Below are positions 16,325-25,822 of a DNA stretch of 64,000 nt, piece after piece. Positions within the stretch are counted from its first letter, which is position 1. Each line of letters begins with the position of its first letter. The notes under the pieces were generated by a model. It ran no database searches, had not been told where the DNA came from, and worked only from the letters and a program-made list of their open reading frames with translations. This stretch comes from Candidatus Anammoxibacter sp. (GTDB taxonomy: Bacteria > Planctomycetota > Brocadiia > Brocadiales > Anammoxibacteraceae), in the NCBI GenBank assembly GCA_021777055.1, contig JAIQZO010000043.1, forward strand, positions 1-64,000, written 5' to 3'. The translations under genes were made by a program, and so were the position numbers.

Positions 16325-19300
16325 ATGAAAAACGATAAAAAGGCAACTCATACATATAATCGTAATAACAAATTATTATCAAAGAATAGTTATGGTGTAC
16401 TCTCCTCAATTTGCAAACAATATCGCTTCTTTTTCCTTTTCCTCACTATATTTTGCAGTAGTAATCCCGCTTTTGCATTTATTTGTCCCCCGATTGAGAC
16501 TGTAACTTTAAAAACAGGGGAAACTACAAAATATAATATAGAAGGAGATGGCGTTAGCGTTGGAAGCTTTGAATTAGGATTAGTCGATGATCCAAATGTT
16601 GTACAAATAACACCTCCATTTATAGGTTCTGTAATGGAAGCAAGTTTTGATGTTTTTGGTGCAACAGCAGGTAGTTCCAATGTAAACATTGAGTGGGGTT
16701 TTGATGACGGGTCAGGGACCGGAACATGTTCTTTTTTCGCAACTGTTGTAGACGAAATTCCAACAACAAATTGTCCAGACACTGAAGGTACAAACGGAGT
16801 TTTTTTAATAGATCCTATTAACTGCCCCGGCTGTGTGACATTTGAACAAATTAACTTTGATTTTCCAGGCGGATTTAAGATGGAAAATACAAACTGGGGA
16901 GGGCTTGAGGCAAACGCACTTCTTCTTACAGAAATAACAGGAATACCCATTGGATACCTTAACGTATTTGGTGACGCCGGCTGGTTAGTACAAAACTTGT
17001 CACTTGATGTTAATGACAGCATTGAAAAATTATCCACATACTTTACCCTTTTCAGTAATTCAGAAGAGATAATACTGGAAAATCAACCTCTTCCTATAGA
17101 AGCATTTAATGCACTTGTAACATATACAAACGAACCTTTAATCGTTGCCCCTTCTAATTGCCCAACCATCGGGTTCCCCATTGAAACAGGCATTTGGGAC
17201 GCGCAAGGGTGTGGAGGAGATCCTGTATCAGGTGTTGGTCCACCACCTCCTGTACATAGCACTATCACATCTACAACAAAGAAACCTGAAAAGTTTATAC
17301 AAGAAAATCCGGTTAACATTGACTCATCGGTTAACCAATGTTTCCCTATATCTGTAGCTAACAGTTTGCAATATCTGGAAGATAAGTTTGGAGACACCTT
17401 TAAAGTCCCTAATGACCATAAAACTGGTCAAGACGGAGATGATTCTCTGGTAGGACAACTAGACAAGGAGTCCGGCCGCAATGTCGTATCAAGGCATAGC
17501 ACTGAAAACGGTGGATTGTTTGCAAAGGATATGTTTAAAGGGAAATTCTCTTATCTAAAGAAAAATGGGTTAGGTACAAGGCTGGAGCTTAAACATCAGG
17601 GTAATGAGCGTGGCAATTTCACTGACGGTGATTTTACCAGCGATGGAATAACGTCAAAGAATGAAGGAAAGGAAGTAACTTTTGAATGGTTAAAGAAACA
17701 GATTGAAGACGGAGAGGATGTGGAACTTGTTTATGAGTGGAAATTCGGAGAAAAGAGTGGTTCTCATGCCGTACGAGTTGTTGGTTATGAAATTACCGCT
17801 GACTGTAAGACCAAGATCTACTACGCACACGATCGTACACAACAGACAGACGGTGTGGGACTAAAGGTTGATTGTGAAGAGGTTAAAGATGTAGATAATA
17901 ATGGTAAGTTAAATATTACTGCATCAGACGGCGTTGTGCGGGAGATAACATTTGCCATGGCTGAATCAGTGATTCCATGTGATTTTGTATGTAAGATTAT
18001 ATCTAGCTTTAGCGGATTTGGAGAGGGAGAGTCATCTCTATTGATAAAGGGAGAAGATGTTATACCAATAAATCAGAAATTAGATTTAAACAGTGGAGAG
18101 AGTGGTGAAATTACTGTACAGATATTTGCCATTTGTCCTGGAGAAGAAGAAAAACTGGTATCAAAAAATGTAATTATAGGAGACCGAGGAAATTTTTCTT
18201 TCGGTGCACCTGCAGATTTGGATGTAACACCAACAAGCGGCTCATCACCGGTTACGTTTAAGATAAGTTGCAAAACAGATTCTTCATCCACATCACTAAT
18301 AACATTTCACGTTGAAACGGAAAGTGGTGTAAGGATATTATGTGGTTTGGAAGTTAATTGCAACGGTGGAACCCCAGAAGAGACTCCTACACCTGAAGAG
18401 ACTCCTACCACAACAGAGATTCCATCTGAAACTCCTATAGAAGAGACACCAACACCTGAATCGACTTCTACACCTATAATTCCACCGGAAACACCTGAAA
18501 ATCCGACACCAACAGAAACACCTACACCTATAATTCCACCGGAGACACCAATAACACCAACACCTACACCTACACCTACACCTACGCCAACACCTACGCC
18601 AACACCTACACCTACACCTATCCCTCTTCCATGCTTTATCTATTTCAGCATTGAAGAGCCTGAAGATGGACATGGTGACATTTTTGTATCAGATGAATGG
18701 GGCATCGGTGTACCACCGGCATCAAGCAAAGTTAAATTACAGGGACGAGGGTCATCAGTTTTAACGGGAGGTTCAAATCTTGAATTACTGGCAAGATTCG
18801 TAAATACCACAGACAAAGAGATTGGGCTGGACGGATTTGACATATTGGAACTTGACAAAATCAACACATTAGCTCCAACCCATAAAATAGTCTTTACTGT
18901 GGAAAAAGATTTTACTGTTGATTTTATAAGTCATCCTCTGTCTGGAAGCACCGTCACAGAAGGTGATTTGTTACTAACCAACGGAGGAGTAATAAGGAAT
19001 AAGGTATTAATAGGTTCTCTGGATTTATTTACAAAAGATGAGAACACACCTATTGATGCTATTGGTATTGACGCGGTTGAGATAGAAGGATTCATAAAAG
19101 TTTTTAACCAATTTACTGATAGAGTTATAGAAAATATTGACGACTTCATTAACATAATAACCGCTGATCAGGATGTAGACATTATATTCTCAGTCGAGGA
19201 TATTAATGAAGAGTTCATAACCGGACCAAACAGTCTATTGCCATCTGGAACGCTTATTAGCGCGGATGATCTTATAGAATTACGATTTGCAAATGGTTCT

Positions 19301-19987
19301 GTCTCCGCTAATGTTATTCGTTCAGGAGCAGACGGAATACCTTCATCTGCTCCGGATATACTTGAAATATGCGAAGAAGATGAGAGGCTTGGTCTGGATG
19401 CGACCTGCACATGCTTACAAGAGGAGATAGTATTTGATGAGTTAAGAGACGTATGGTTCTCCACATCATTAGATCCTTCTTCAAATGATTTCACACAAGG
19501 AGAGATCCTGCAGCACACATTGAATACAGGATGCAAAGTATTCCTGACAAATGCGGAACTAACAGGCAGAAGACAGACTGGTTTAGATGGACTTGATTTT
19601 CATCCTGAACGTTTAAACAATATACCAATCAAAAGATTCACATTTAATTGCCCACAGAATTTTACCGAAGGACCCGGTGGGATAGAAAGGTTAATCCTTG
19701 AATTGGGCAGCAATGAGAGATGTGTACTAAAACTTACAGACCTTATACCAGGCGAGGCAGTAAAGATATCCACTAATATCAGGACTGGCGCAAGACCTGC
19801 TATAAAGATTGAACCGGCCGAAATAGAAGCAAACACAAATGGAGAAGCAGAGTTTTTAATCAGCGCAATTGAAAGAGGAACTGATTGGGCTGCATGGGCA
19901 ACTCCTAATGATCAAGGGAAAATAGAGTTCAACAAAGACGCCTTTGATTTTGGATACGCGTGGGGTTTAATTGTTATTGTTAAATAG
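16325..19987 (+). CDS. Large secreted protein with papain/C39-like domain and Thr/Pro-rich linker
   Basis: 1220 residues. A long basic N-terminal region precedes a hydrophobic export segment (about 36-55, ending near AFAF). Residues 56-330 look like beta-sandwich domains. Residues about 335-540 resemble a papain-like or C39-like cysteine peptidase: NQCFPIS with Cys339, GSHAVRVVGYE with His481, and an Asp at 503 in HDRT, in the right order for a Cys-His-Asp arrangement. A linker of roughly 90 residues (680-769) is almost only Thr, Pro, Glu and Ser. The C-terminal 450 residues are unrecognised beta-rich sequence with paired cysteines near GLDATCTCL. If active, the domain could process surface proteins or its own neighbours; activity is inference. 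An AAGGA site precedes the ATG. Flanking palindromes on both sides isolate it as a single-gene unit. Confidence 0.75.
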   Translation: MKNDKKATHTYNRNNKLLSKNSYGVLSSICKQYRFFFLFLTIFCSSNPAFAFICPPIETVTLKTGETTKYNIEGDGVSVGSFELGLVDDPNVVQITPPFIGSVMEASFDVFGATAGSSNVNIEWGFDDGSGTGTCSFFATVVDEIPTTNCPDTEGTNGVFLIDPINCPGCVTFEQINFDFPGGFKMENTNWGGLEANALLLTEITGIPIGYLNVFGDAGWLVQNLSLDVNDSIEKLSTYFTLFSNSEEIILENQPLPIEAFNALVTYTNEPLIVAPSNCPTIGFPIETGIWDAQGCGGDPVSGVGPPPPVHSTITSTTKKPEKFIQENPVNIDSSVNQCFPISVANSLQYLEDKFGDTFKVPNDHKTGQDGDDSLVGQLDKESGRNVVSRHSTENGGLFAKDMFKGKFSYLKKNGLGTRLELKHQGNERGNFTDGDFTSDGITSKNEGKEVTFEWLKKQIEDGEDVELVYEWKFGEKSGSHAVRVVGYEITADCKTKIYYAHDRTQQTDGVGLKVDCEEVKDVDNNGKLNITASDGVVREITFAMAESVIPCDFVCKIISSFSGFGEGESSLLIKGEDVIPINQKLDLNSGESGEITVQIFAICPGEEEKLVSKNVIIGDRGNFSFGAPADLDVTPTSGSSPVTFKISCKTDSSSTSLITFHVETESGVRILCGLEVNCNGGTPEETPTPEETPTTTEIPSETPIEETPTPESTSTPIIPPETPENPTPTETPTPIIPPETPITPTPTPTPTPTPTPTPTPTPTPIPLPCFIYFSIEEPEDGHGDIFVSDEWGIGVPPASSKVKLQGRGSSVLTGGSNLELLARFVNTTDKEIGLDGFDILELDKINTLAPTHKIVFTVEKDFTVDFISHPLSGSTVTEGDLLLTNGGVIRNKVLIGSLDLFTKDENTPIDAIGIDAVEIEGFIKVFNQFTDRVIENIDDFINIITADQDVDIIFSVEDINEEFITGPNSLLPSGTLISADDLIELRFANGSVSANVIRSGADGIPSSAPDILEICEEDERLGLDATCTCLQEEIVFDELRDVWFSTSLDPSSNDFTQGEILQHTLNTGCKVFLTNAELTGRRQTGLDGLDFHPERLNNIPIKRFTFNCPQNFTEGPGGIERLILELGSNERCVLKLTDLIPGEAVKISTNIRTGARPAIKIEPAEIEANTNGEAEFLISAIERGTDWAAWATPNDQGKIEFNKDAFDFGYAWGLIVIVK

Positions 19988-20034
19988 AAAAGATCCGCAT
20001 TAATTATATCTTGCTAATTTTATATGGTTTCGGT

Positions 20035-20068
20035 GCCCCATAGAGAAATAAAAGAAACTCTATGGGGC
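20035..20068 (+). terminator. Probable terminator hairpin of the secreted-protein gene
   Basis: GCCCCATAGAG and CTCTATGGGGC form a perfect 11-base stem around a 12-base loop, 48 bases after the stop codon. No uridine run follows, so if it terminates it may not be a classic intrinsic terminator. Confidence 0.55.
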
Positions 20069-20120
20069 ATCTGACTATTATCAAAGATATGTACCCTCGC
20101 AATATGCTTCTTATATTTTT

Positions 20121-20141
20121 GGCGTGCAAGATTTATCTTGC
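20121..20141. repeat. Single GTGCAAGATTTATCTTGC motif
   Basis: The 18 bases GTGCAAGATTTATCTTGC, preceded by GGC, match the right arm of the palindrome at 16051-16119. They are followed by a run of seven adenines. There is no second arm nearby. Confidence 0.6.
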
Positions 20142-20256
20142 AAAAAAATCTTTTAATTAGCGCCTTCGGTGAACTTTTTGCATTTTAAATTTTAATCCTA
20201 ATCGTACACATAATCTAATCCACACCCTACAAGTAAGATTATGAACATCGCTCATA

Positions 20257-20465
20257 TTTGACCCTGAAAGGGTCTGATATACCAGCCCAGGGCAACGCCC
20301 TGGGACAAAAATACAAAAATATAGCCCTGTAAGGGCGTAACATACATTGGCTATGAATCGTGAAAACATGTTGCACCCATTCAGGGTGCGATTTAATGGT
20401 CATCGTTTAACCCAGGGCGCTGCCCTGGGCTAGTATGTATAACCCCGTTAGGGTATTTTGCATAT
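20257..20465. repeat. Six-hairpin repeat train, copy 1
   Basis: Successive hairpins: GACCCTGAAAGGGTC; CCAGGGCAACGCCCTGG; GCCCTGTAAGGGC; GCACCCATTCAGGGTGC; CCCAGGGCGCTGCCCTGGG; and an imperfect ACCCCGTTAGGGT. The spacing and linker sequences (GATATACCAG, CGTAACATACATT, GTATGT) are shared with copy 2 at 57625-57836. No gene is inside. Confidence 0.85.
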
Positions 20466-20721
20466 CTTTAAATCTTACTGTTTTAAGACTTTTTGATGGG
20501 TTTCGCTATTTCTCTACCCATCCTACACTCTGACCCATAACAAATACAATAGTTATATCTTGACTCTAATAAAAATGCATAATGAAAAAAATTTCAAAGG
20601 AGAGCATCTAGCAAAATATTATTAATTTTTATATAATCTATGCAAATTTAATTTTGAGCTCTAATAAATCTATTGAGCAACTGGCACTAAAGGCCGATTC
20701 CTTTATATCTGTATCTAAATC

Positions 20722-21597
20722 TTGAAGAAGAAGTTAAAAATCATTTTCAATCCTATTTCCGGTTCAAAGCTTGACAGTAAAAGGGTTGAACACATAAAGC
20801 AATATTTCATAAATTATAATTATCTTGTAAACTGGTCAGTTACAACTCAAAAAGGTGATGCCACTCTTTTTGCAAAAGAGACAGATAATTCATTTTATGC
20901 GGTGGTAGTCATCGGAGGAGATGGCACTATTAACGAGGTTGTAAATGGCCTTCAAGGCAGACAAATCCCTATCGGTATTATTCCACAAGGTACCGGCAAT
21001 TTATTGGCAAAGGAACTTCATATCCCCTTATCGATAGAAAAGGCATGCGCAATTATCAGGAGATCCGTTACAATTTCCATGGATCTAGGAAATGATACTA
21101 AAAGATATTTTTTTCTAATGGCTGGGGTCGGTATTGATGCAGATGTTGTTTATGCAATAAATGCGGTCAGAAAAGGCAATATCACTCTTTTTACATATAT
21201 CATGCCAATAATAGGCACAATAATCCGTTACAGGTTCCCGAAACTAAGAGTTACAATTGATGGTGAGGTAGTTGAAAACGATGCTTCGGTTGTATTTGTA
21301 AGCAATGTTAAGGGTTATTTCGGGCCAATACGGTTTGCATACCTCGCAAAGACAAATGACGGGCTATTTGACATCTGTATTATGAAAGGCAGAAAGAAAT
21401 TACATATACTTAAATATATCATCGGGGCTGCGACAGGTGGATTGAGGCTGTTTTCAGATGTTACCTATCTTCGCGGGAAAGATATTACTGTAGAAGGATA
21501 CTCTTTAACCCGATACCAACTTGATGGTGATCCAGGAGGCAACTTACCTGGCAGTTATAGAATAATACCTGATGCCGTTAGATTTTTTGTACCCTAA
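20722..21597 (+). CDS. Diacylglycerol kinase-type lipid kinase (YegS/BmrU family)
   Basis: 291 residues, the usual length for this soluble, membrane-associated family, which phosphorylates diacylglycerol or related lipids with ATP. N-terminal domain: KIIFNPISGS at 6-15, the nucleotide-binding GGDGT (65-69) followed by INEVVNGL, and PQGTGN, the counterpart of PLGTGN. C-terminal beta-rich domain: the LDGDPGG segment near residue 273, as in the family's DGE motif. The start is TTG; no in-frame ATG with a ribosome site is present, so the start is less certain than the family. The gene is alone and follows a repeat-rich gap. Substrate cannot be read from sequence; sphingosine-kinase-like or undecaprenol-like substrates are possible. 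Confidence 0.85.
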   Translation: MKKKLKIIFNPISGSKLDSKRVEHIKQYFINYNYLVNWSVTTQKGDATLFAKETDNSFYAVVVIGGDGTINEVVNGLQGRQIPIGIIPQGTGNLLAKELHIPLSIEKACAIIRRSVTISMDLGNDTKRYFFLMAGVGIDADVVYAINAVRKGNITLFTYIMPIIGTIIRYRFPKLRVTIDGEVVENDASVVFVSNVKGYFGPIRFAYLAKTNDGLFDICIMKGRKKLHILKYIIGAATGGLRLFSDVTYLRGKDITVEGYSLTRYQLDGDPGGNLPGSYRIIPDAVRFFVP

Positions 21598-21897
21598 CCA
21601 CATTCTTACTTTTTATTAATATTAACTATACAAAAAGCATGGATGACTCAACCAAAATACTAGATACCAGATACAGGATACAGTCAATATAGTTTGATTT
21701 CTAGTTTTCTTGTTAAAATGCAACGTGAAAAAGAGACGTATTTAATTTAGGATATAACATTTTAAGGCGTTTGAATAAATTATAAAGCATCTAGTATCAA
21801 GTAATCAGTAACTATATACTGTTGTAAATAACTTAACAATCGACAACAAGAACGTCTTTCTTATAAACAAGTTTTTACAGAGTAGTACTATATAATC
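21598..21897. other. Intergenic region, 300 bases, nothing recognised
   Basis: AT-rich DNA between the lipid kinase and the cytochrome gene. A short imperfect repeat (TACTAGATACCAGATACAGG type) is near 21658. No terminator, gene or RNA is evident. Confidence 0.5.
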
Positions 21898-22716
21898 ATG
21901 AATCTAAAGAAATATTATTTTATAATCTTTTTTATAATTATCTTTATTAGTCCCGCCTCTTATGGAACAGATCTGGATGTTAGTCTGAAATTTATGATGT
22001 CCGGAAAAACAGTAAACAAATTAACGTTAAAAGATTTAATGGAGAAGATTAAGGCATATGATCTTGAATTTTATGATCCTTTATACAAAAAACTGAAACG
22101 TTACAAGGGGTTTACAATTCAGGATGTATTAACCGCAGGATTTAATGATAAATGGAAAGAAAAGGCGTATACTGAAGTCGCATTTAAAGCACTTGATGGA
22201 TATGAATCTGTCTCAAAGATGGCAAAAATGTTTGAAAAAGGAGGATACATCACATTTGCGGATAAAGAGATAAAAGGATGGGAACCCATAGGGAGGAAAA
22301 AGGCAAACCCGGGACCTTTTTACCTTGTCTGGATAGGAGAAAACCAGATTCCAAAGAACGAATACCCATGGCCATGGCAGCTTTCCAGAATCAATATTAT
22401 GAGCTTTGACGAGCAGTATCCCTCTGTACCGCCCAAGAGTATGCCTGAAGGAACGATGATTTATAAAGGGTTTGAGATATTTAAGGGAAGGTGCATAAGA
22501 TGCCACTCCATAAATAGGCAAGGAGGTAAAATTGGACCTGATCTTAATGCTCCACAGAATATTTTATCATACCGTTCCGCACGTATGGTAAAAGAGTTTA
22601 TAAAAAATCCATCCAAATACAGATACACAAATATGCCGGATCACGACGATTTGTCTGAAAATGATTTGAATAGTATTGTAGAGTATCTAAGGTATAAGGG
22701 TAAAGAAAATTGGTAG
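21898..22716 (+). CDS. Periplasmic mono-haem c-type cytochrome with molybdopterin-like N-terminal domain
   Basis: 272 residues. Signal peptide 1-24 (very hydrophobic, ending SYG-T). Residues about 25-180 resemble the small molybdopterin-binding-type fold of the sulfite oxidase superfamily, with the segments LTLKDLM, ALDGYESVS, GYITFADKE and NPGPFYLVW, but a molybdenum-ligating cysteine is not obvious. The C-terminal part is a class I cytochrome c: CIRCH (haem cysteines 199 and 202, His203) and a probable Met246 axial ligand in the sequence NMPDHDDLS. Proteins of this layout carry single electrons in the periplasm or, in anammox bacteria, possibly the anammoxosome; location is inference. There is only a weak ribosome site. 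The convergent gene downstream encodes a HugZ-like protein, which may link both to haem. Confidence 0.85.
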   Translation: MNLKKYYFIIFFIIIFISPASYGTDLDVSLKFMMSGKTVNKLTLKDLMEKIKAYDLEFYDPLYKKLKRYKGFTIQDVLTAGFNDKWKEKAYTEVAFKALDGYESVSKMAKMFEKGGYITFADKEIKGWEPIGRKKANPGPFYLVWIGENQIPKNEYPWPWQLSRINIMSFDEQYPSVPPKSMPEGTMIYKGFEIFKGRCIRCHSINRQGGKIGPDLNAPQNILSYRSARMVKEFIKNPSKYRYTNMPDHDDLSENDLNSIVEYLRYKGKENW

Positions 22717-22742
22717 TTGGCAGAAAACACTTCGGTGATTAG

Positions 22743-22800
22743 GCTGAGAGCTGAGAGCTAAGAGCTGAGAGCTAAGAGCTAAGAGCTAAGAGCTAAGAGG
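22743..22800. repeat. 9-base tandem repeat, short array
   Basis: About six units of CTAAGAGCT/CTGAGAGCT, the reverse complement of the unit in the longer array at 33434-33620. It lies between the convergent ends of the cytochrome and HugZ-like genes. Confidence 0.9.
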
Positions 22801-22864
22801 GTTGAATTATTTCAACCTTCTGTATTCGGCCCATTCACATAAATAATTACCAATGTTATTATAT

Positions 22865-23329
22865 TTAGAGCGATCGAATGTCCATTTCATTCAAATCATA
22901 TATCCTTCCGAACCCGGCAACAAACCTGCCATTGTTAATATTCAACTGATAGAGGTTAAAATCAGGAAAATCAAAAAACTGCCCTGGTTCTTTAAATTTT
23001 GTGACATAGAGATCCTTAGCATTGTTATATTGTACGCTATCTCTCACCAACTTTGTTACAGAACCAGACAAACTTACACGGGGAAGCTCCATGGGATTTA
23101 ATCCTTGTTTATCAGGCATGTGTATTAGCAGCGTAAATGGAGCGCCATTAAAAAGCCCTGACGAATGCCTTGCCATGTCAGATGTTTGAATAAATACAGA
23201 GCATAAATCGAGCTGGAGAACAAACGGTACTAAACTTACATACGGTTTGCCATCTACCAGAAGAGATAAAGACATTACTCTTGCACCTTTAAATAAATCT
23301 TTAAGCAGTAAACAGTCATCTCTATTCAT
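22865..23329 (-). CDS. HugZ-like / pyridoxamine 5'-phosphate oxidase-type flavin-binding protein
   Basis: 154 residues, one split-barrel domain. Recognised from the N-terminal pattern LATLS-like (here MSLSLLVDGKPYVSLVPFV), the central HSSGLFNGAPFTLLI segment, LPRVSLSGSV, and the C-terminal GFGRIYDL motif typical of HugZ/pyridoxamine oxidase-like proteins. Members bind FMN or haem as dimers; HugZ degrades haem. Whether this one binds haem or flavin cannot be seen, and no His-rich C-terminal haem loop is present. An AAGGA site lies about ten bases before the ATG. It is convergent with a cytochrome c gene and divergent from a potassium channel gene. Confidence 0.8.
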   Translation of the reverse strand: MNRDDCLLLKDLFKGARVMSLSLLVDGKPYVSLVPFVLQLDLCSVFIQTSDMARHSSGLFNGAPFTLLIHMPDKQGLNPMELPRVSLSGSVTKLVRDSVQYNNAKDLYVTKFKEPGQFFDFPDFNLYQLNINNGRFVAGFGRIYDLNEMDIRSL

Positions 23330-23483
23330 AAGAATATTCCTTAGAAATTGTTAGTATGGTTAGATTCCTATAACAAATAAAATTTTCATAAATAATTCAA
23401 AAAAAGAAATTAATTTACCGATGATTAATATACAGGTAAAATATGCAAATCTTCAACTAAATTATTCATCAAGATAAATAATA

Positions 23484-25151
23484 ATGCGAAATTATAAGTT
23501 ATTTTACAAATTTATAGCGCTGTTAACCTTCCTAATCATCCTTTTTTCGTTTATGTTCGAGGGTTTAATGCTAAGCCTGGAAGGCAAAAGTTATACATTT
23601 ACATCAAGCGTTTACTGGGTATTAACTACCATGACTACACTTGGTTTTGGAGATATCGTATTTAACACAGATTTCGGACGCGTTTTTACACTAGTAGTTC
23701 TGGTTTTTGGAATATCTTTGATCTTTATAGGTTTACCATACATGTTTATTAGCTTTGTAATGGGACCATGGATTGAGGAAGCAATTAAAAACCGCATTCC
23801 CAGAAAAGTCCCAAAAAACATGAAAGGACATGTTATTATTTGTGGAGATGATCCCATAGCACTAACGTTAATAGAAAAACTTAAGGAAGAGGGTACCCCC
23901 TACTATATTGTTGTCCATGATATTCATAAAGCAGAGACGCTATTTGACGACAAGCTGTCTGTATTTTTTGGAAGTGTCTTTGATGAGGAAACATATAGAC
24001 GTTTAAACATTTCAACCGCAAAGCTTGTTTTCGCAAATCAAGATGCTGTTACGAATTCCCATATTGCACTTGTTGTTCGTCAAGTTTCAGACATACCCAT
24101 TGTAGCTTTGATTGAAGATGAAGGATCACGCCTGGTTCTTAAAAAAGCAGGGTGTACCTATGTATTACCGGTTAAACACATTTTAGGTAAATCTGTTTCG
24201 AACAGAACAATGTCCGGAAGTTTGAAAACAAGTACAGTAGGAAACTTTGACCAATTTGAGATTGCAAATATACCTGTATATGCTACCCCTTTTCAAAATA
24301 AGAAAATAGACGATCTTATGATTACTGAAAACACCAACGTAAAGATTGTAGGAGTGTGGGAGAGAACAAACTTTAAACCACCTGAACCTAACACTGTATT
24401 AACAAAAAGTTCAATATTAGTTTTGATGGGAGAAAAGGAAGAACTTTTCGAGCTGAATTCATGTTTGTCAATATATCATCCAATTAACATACCTATTATA
24501 ATTATTGGTGGAGGGGCTGTCGGTTTGGCGGTTGCACAGGACCTAGATAAAAAAAATGTTCCATACATCCTGGTTGACAAGAATGATATAGATATTGATG
24601 TTGAGCTTAAGAACGGTTCATTTCTAAAAGGAGATCCATTGGAGACAAGTGTTCTTGAGGAAGCTGGCATTTCTAGCGCACCAAGTGTTGCAATAACAAC
24701 TAATAATGATGAAATCAACAATTACCTGACAATATATTGCCGCATGCTGAACAAAGAGATCTGCATTATCAGCCGTGCAAATTATGAGAAAAATCTGAAT
24801 TCACTTTATAAAGCCGGTGCAGATTTTGTCGTTCCATATAACATGCTTGGATCGAATATGGTATACAATATTATTCACCAGAGGAACTTAATTCTACGAA
24901 CAGAGGGCCTTTCAATTTTTGAATACAAGATTTCAAAGAAACTGGCGAAGAAAACTGTGCTAAAAAGCAAAATAAGAAAATACACACAATGCAATATTAT
25001 CTGCATAAAACGTAATAAAGAGACCATCTATGAAATAAAGAAATCTACCATACTGAACCTTAACGACATTCTCTGTGTTATTGGAACAACCGAACAAGAA
25101 CACAAATTCTTCAAAATTTTTGGGGACGGTAAATATAGAAAGATAAAGTAA
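23484..25151 (+). CDS. Two-TM potassium channel with two RCK (TrkA-N) domains
   Basis: 555 residues. Transmembrane helix 1 about 8-30, pore loop with selectivity filter TTLGFGD (51-57), helix 2 about 66-95. Then two regulator-of-conductance domains: the first (about 112-320) begins HVIICGDDPIA, the second (about 333-550) begins IPIIIIGGGAVGLAVA, a Rossmann glycine motif. In the first domain the equivalent glycines are GDD rather than GxG, suggesting that only the second binds a dinucleotide or other ligand in the classical way. Such channels are tetramers in the inner membrane and are gated by ligands on the RCK ring. The filter GFGD, rather than GYGD, still fits potassium channels. No partner subunit is encoded nearby. 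Confidence 0.9.
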   Translation: MRNYKLFYKFIALLTFLIILFSFMFEGLMLSLEGKSYTFTSSVYWVLTTMTTLGFGDIVFNTDFGRVFTLVVLVFGISLIFIGLPYMFISFVMGPWIEEAIKNRIPRKVPKNMKGHVIICGDDPIALTLIEKLKEEGTPYYIVVHDIHKAETLFDDKLSVFFGSVFDEETYRRLNISTAKLVFANQDAVTNSHIALVVRQVSDIPIVALIEDEGSRLVLKKAGCTYVLPVKHILGKSVSNRTMSGSLKTSTVGNFDQFEIANIPVYATPFQNKKIDDLMITENTNVKIVGVWERTNFKPPEPNTVLTKSSILVLMGEKEELFELNSCLSIYHPINIPIIIIGGGAVGLAVAQDLDKKNVPYILVDKNDIDIDVELKNGSFLKGDPLETSVLEEAGISSAPSVAITTNNDEINNYLTIYCRMLNKEICIISRANYEKNLNSLYKAGADFVVPYNMLGSNMVYNIIHQRNLILRTEGLSIFEYKISKKLAKKTVLKSKIRKYTQCNIICIKRNKETIYEIKKSTILNLNDILCVIGTTEQEHKFFKIFGDGKYRKIK

Positions 25152-25822
25152 GTGTATCCCACAAAGCATCATCTCCACATTCAAGTTTGTAATAGAGAAT
25201 TAGAAAGACAGAGTACTGAATAAAGCTTCTAATGTTTTTATAGTATTACTATGTAAAAACCTGTCTTTTTAGAAAGAAATTTTCAAAAGCTTTGATTAGG
25301 TAATAGGAGTGCAAAATTTATTTTGCGAGGGATTCAACTATACAAAAGGAAGATGCAACATTCTAATTAACTGTATCGCCCTAGATGAGATTCTATAATC
25401 TTCTAAAGATTAGAGAGACATGGAAAACTGGCGATGATTAATCTTGATAGAAAATCTATTTCAACGATTATATTACTATCTGATTTCAGCAAGATAAATC
25501 TTGCACTCCGTATCTTTTTACAATTTGATACTTTATTCTGCATTTAACCGCCGGCATTCTCTATTCCCAATTTGGTAACATCTAACACGCAAAGTTTTCA
25601 CAATTAATTGCCGCAGGAAACGTTAAACATTAATAAACTATCAAATTAGCTTTATTTTTGTATTGTCACTCCAGTTTACGCATAAAACCTACAGCAGGTT
25701 AATTTTGCAAATAGTTTGAAGTCAAAAATAAACCTACCCCTTATACTTCACATCTTCATCTTCTTGCTTAAGATGAAAATTAGACTCATAGATAATACAA
25801 TACTCTTCTTAAACCTTTTACC
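25152..25822. other. Intergenic region between convergent genes, with a palindrome-ended element
   Basis: About 670 bases. The only structure is the 204-base element at 25306-25509. The flanking DNA is AT-rich with no gene or clear terminator. Confidence 0.6.
25306..25509. mobile_element. 204-bp element with 21-base terminal inverted repeats
   Basis: The left end is GGA followed by GTGCAAAATTTATTTTGC. The right end, read in reverse, is GGA followed by GTGCAAGATTTATCTTGC: two differences in 21. The orientation of the arms is opposite to that in the palindrome at 16051-16119. The interior has no coding frame. It could be a non-autonomous mobile element. Confidence 0.55.

Larger units (their letters stand above)
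19988..20721. other. Intergenic region rich in hairpin repeats
   Basis: About 730 bases without a gene. In order: the terminator-like hairpin at 20035-20068, a single GTGCAAGAT-type motif at 20121-20141, the six-hairpin train at 20257-20465, then about 250 AT-rich bases leading to the lipid kinase gene. Reading frames over the hairpin train are repeat-derived. Confidence 0.7.

Noticed and set aside
18338..18673. Minus-strand frame with Arg/Cys/Trp repeats
   Set aside because: It is the antisense of the Thr/Pro-rich linker of the secreted protein; simple codon repeats produce it.
20157..20369. Minus-strand frame of 70 codons
   Set aside because: It falls within the six-hairpin repeat train and is an artefact of it.
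25306..25509. Riboswitch or structured RNA upstream of a gene
   Set aside because: It lies between two convergent gene ends, so it is not in a 5' leader; inverted terminal repeats explain it better.
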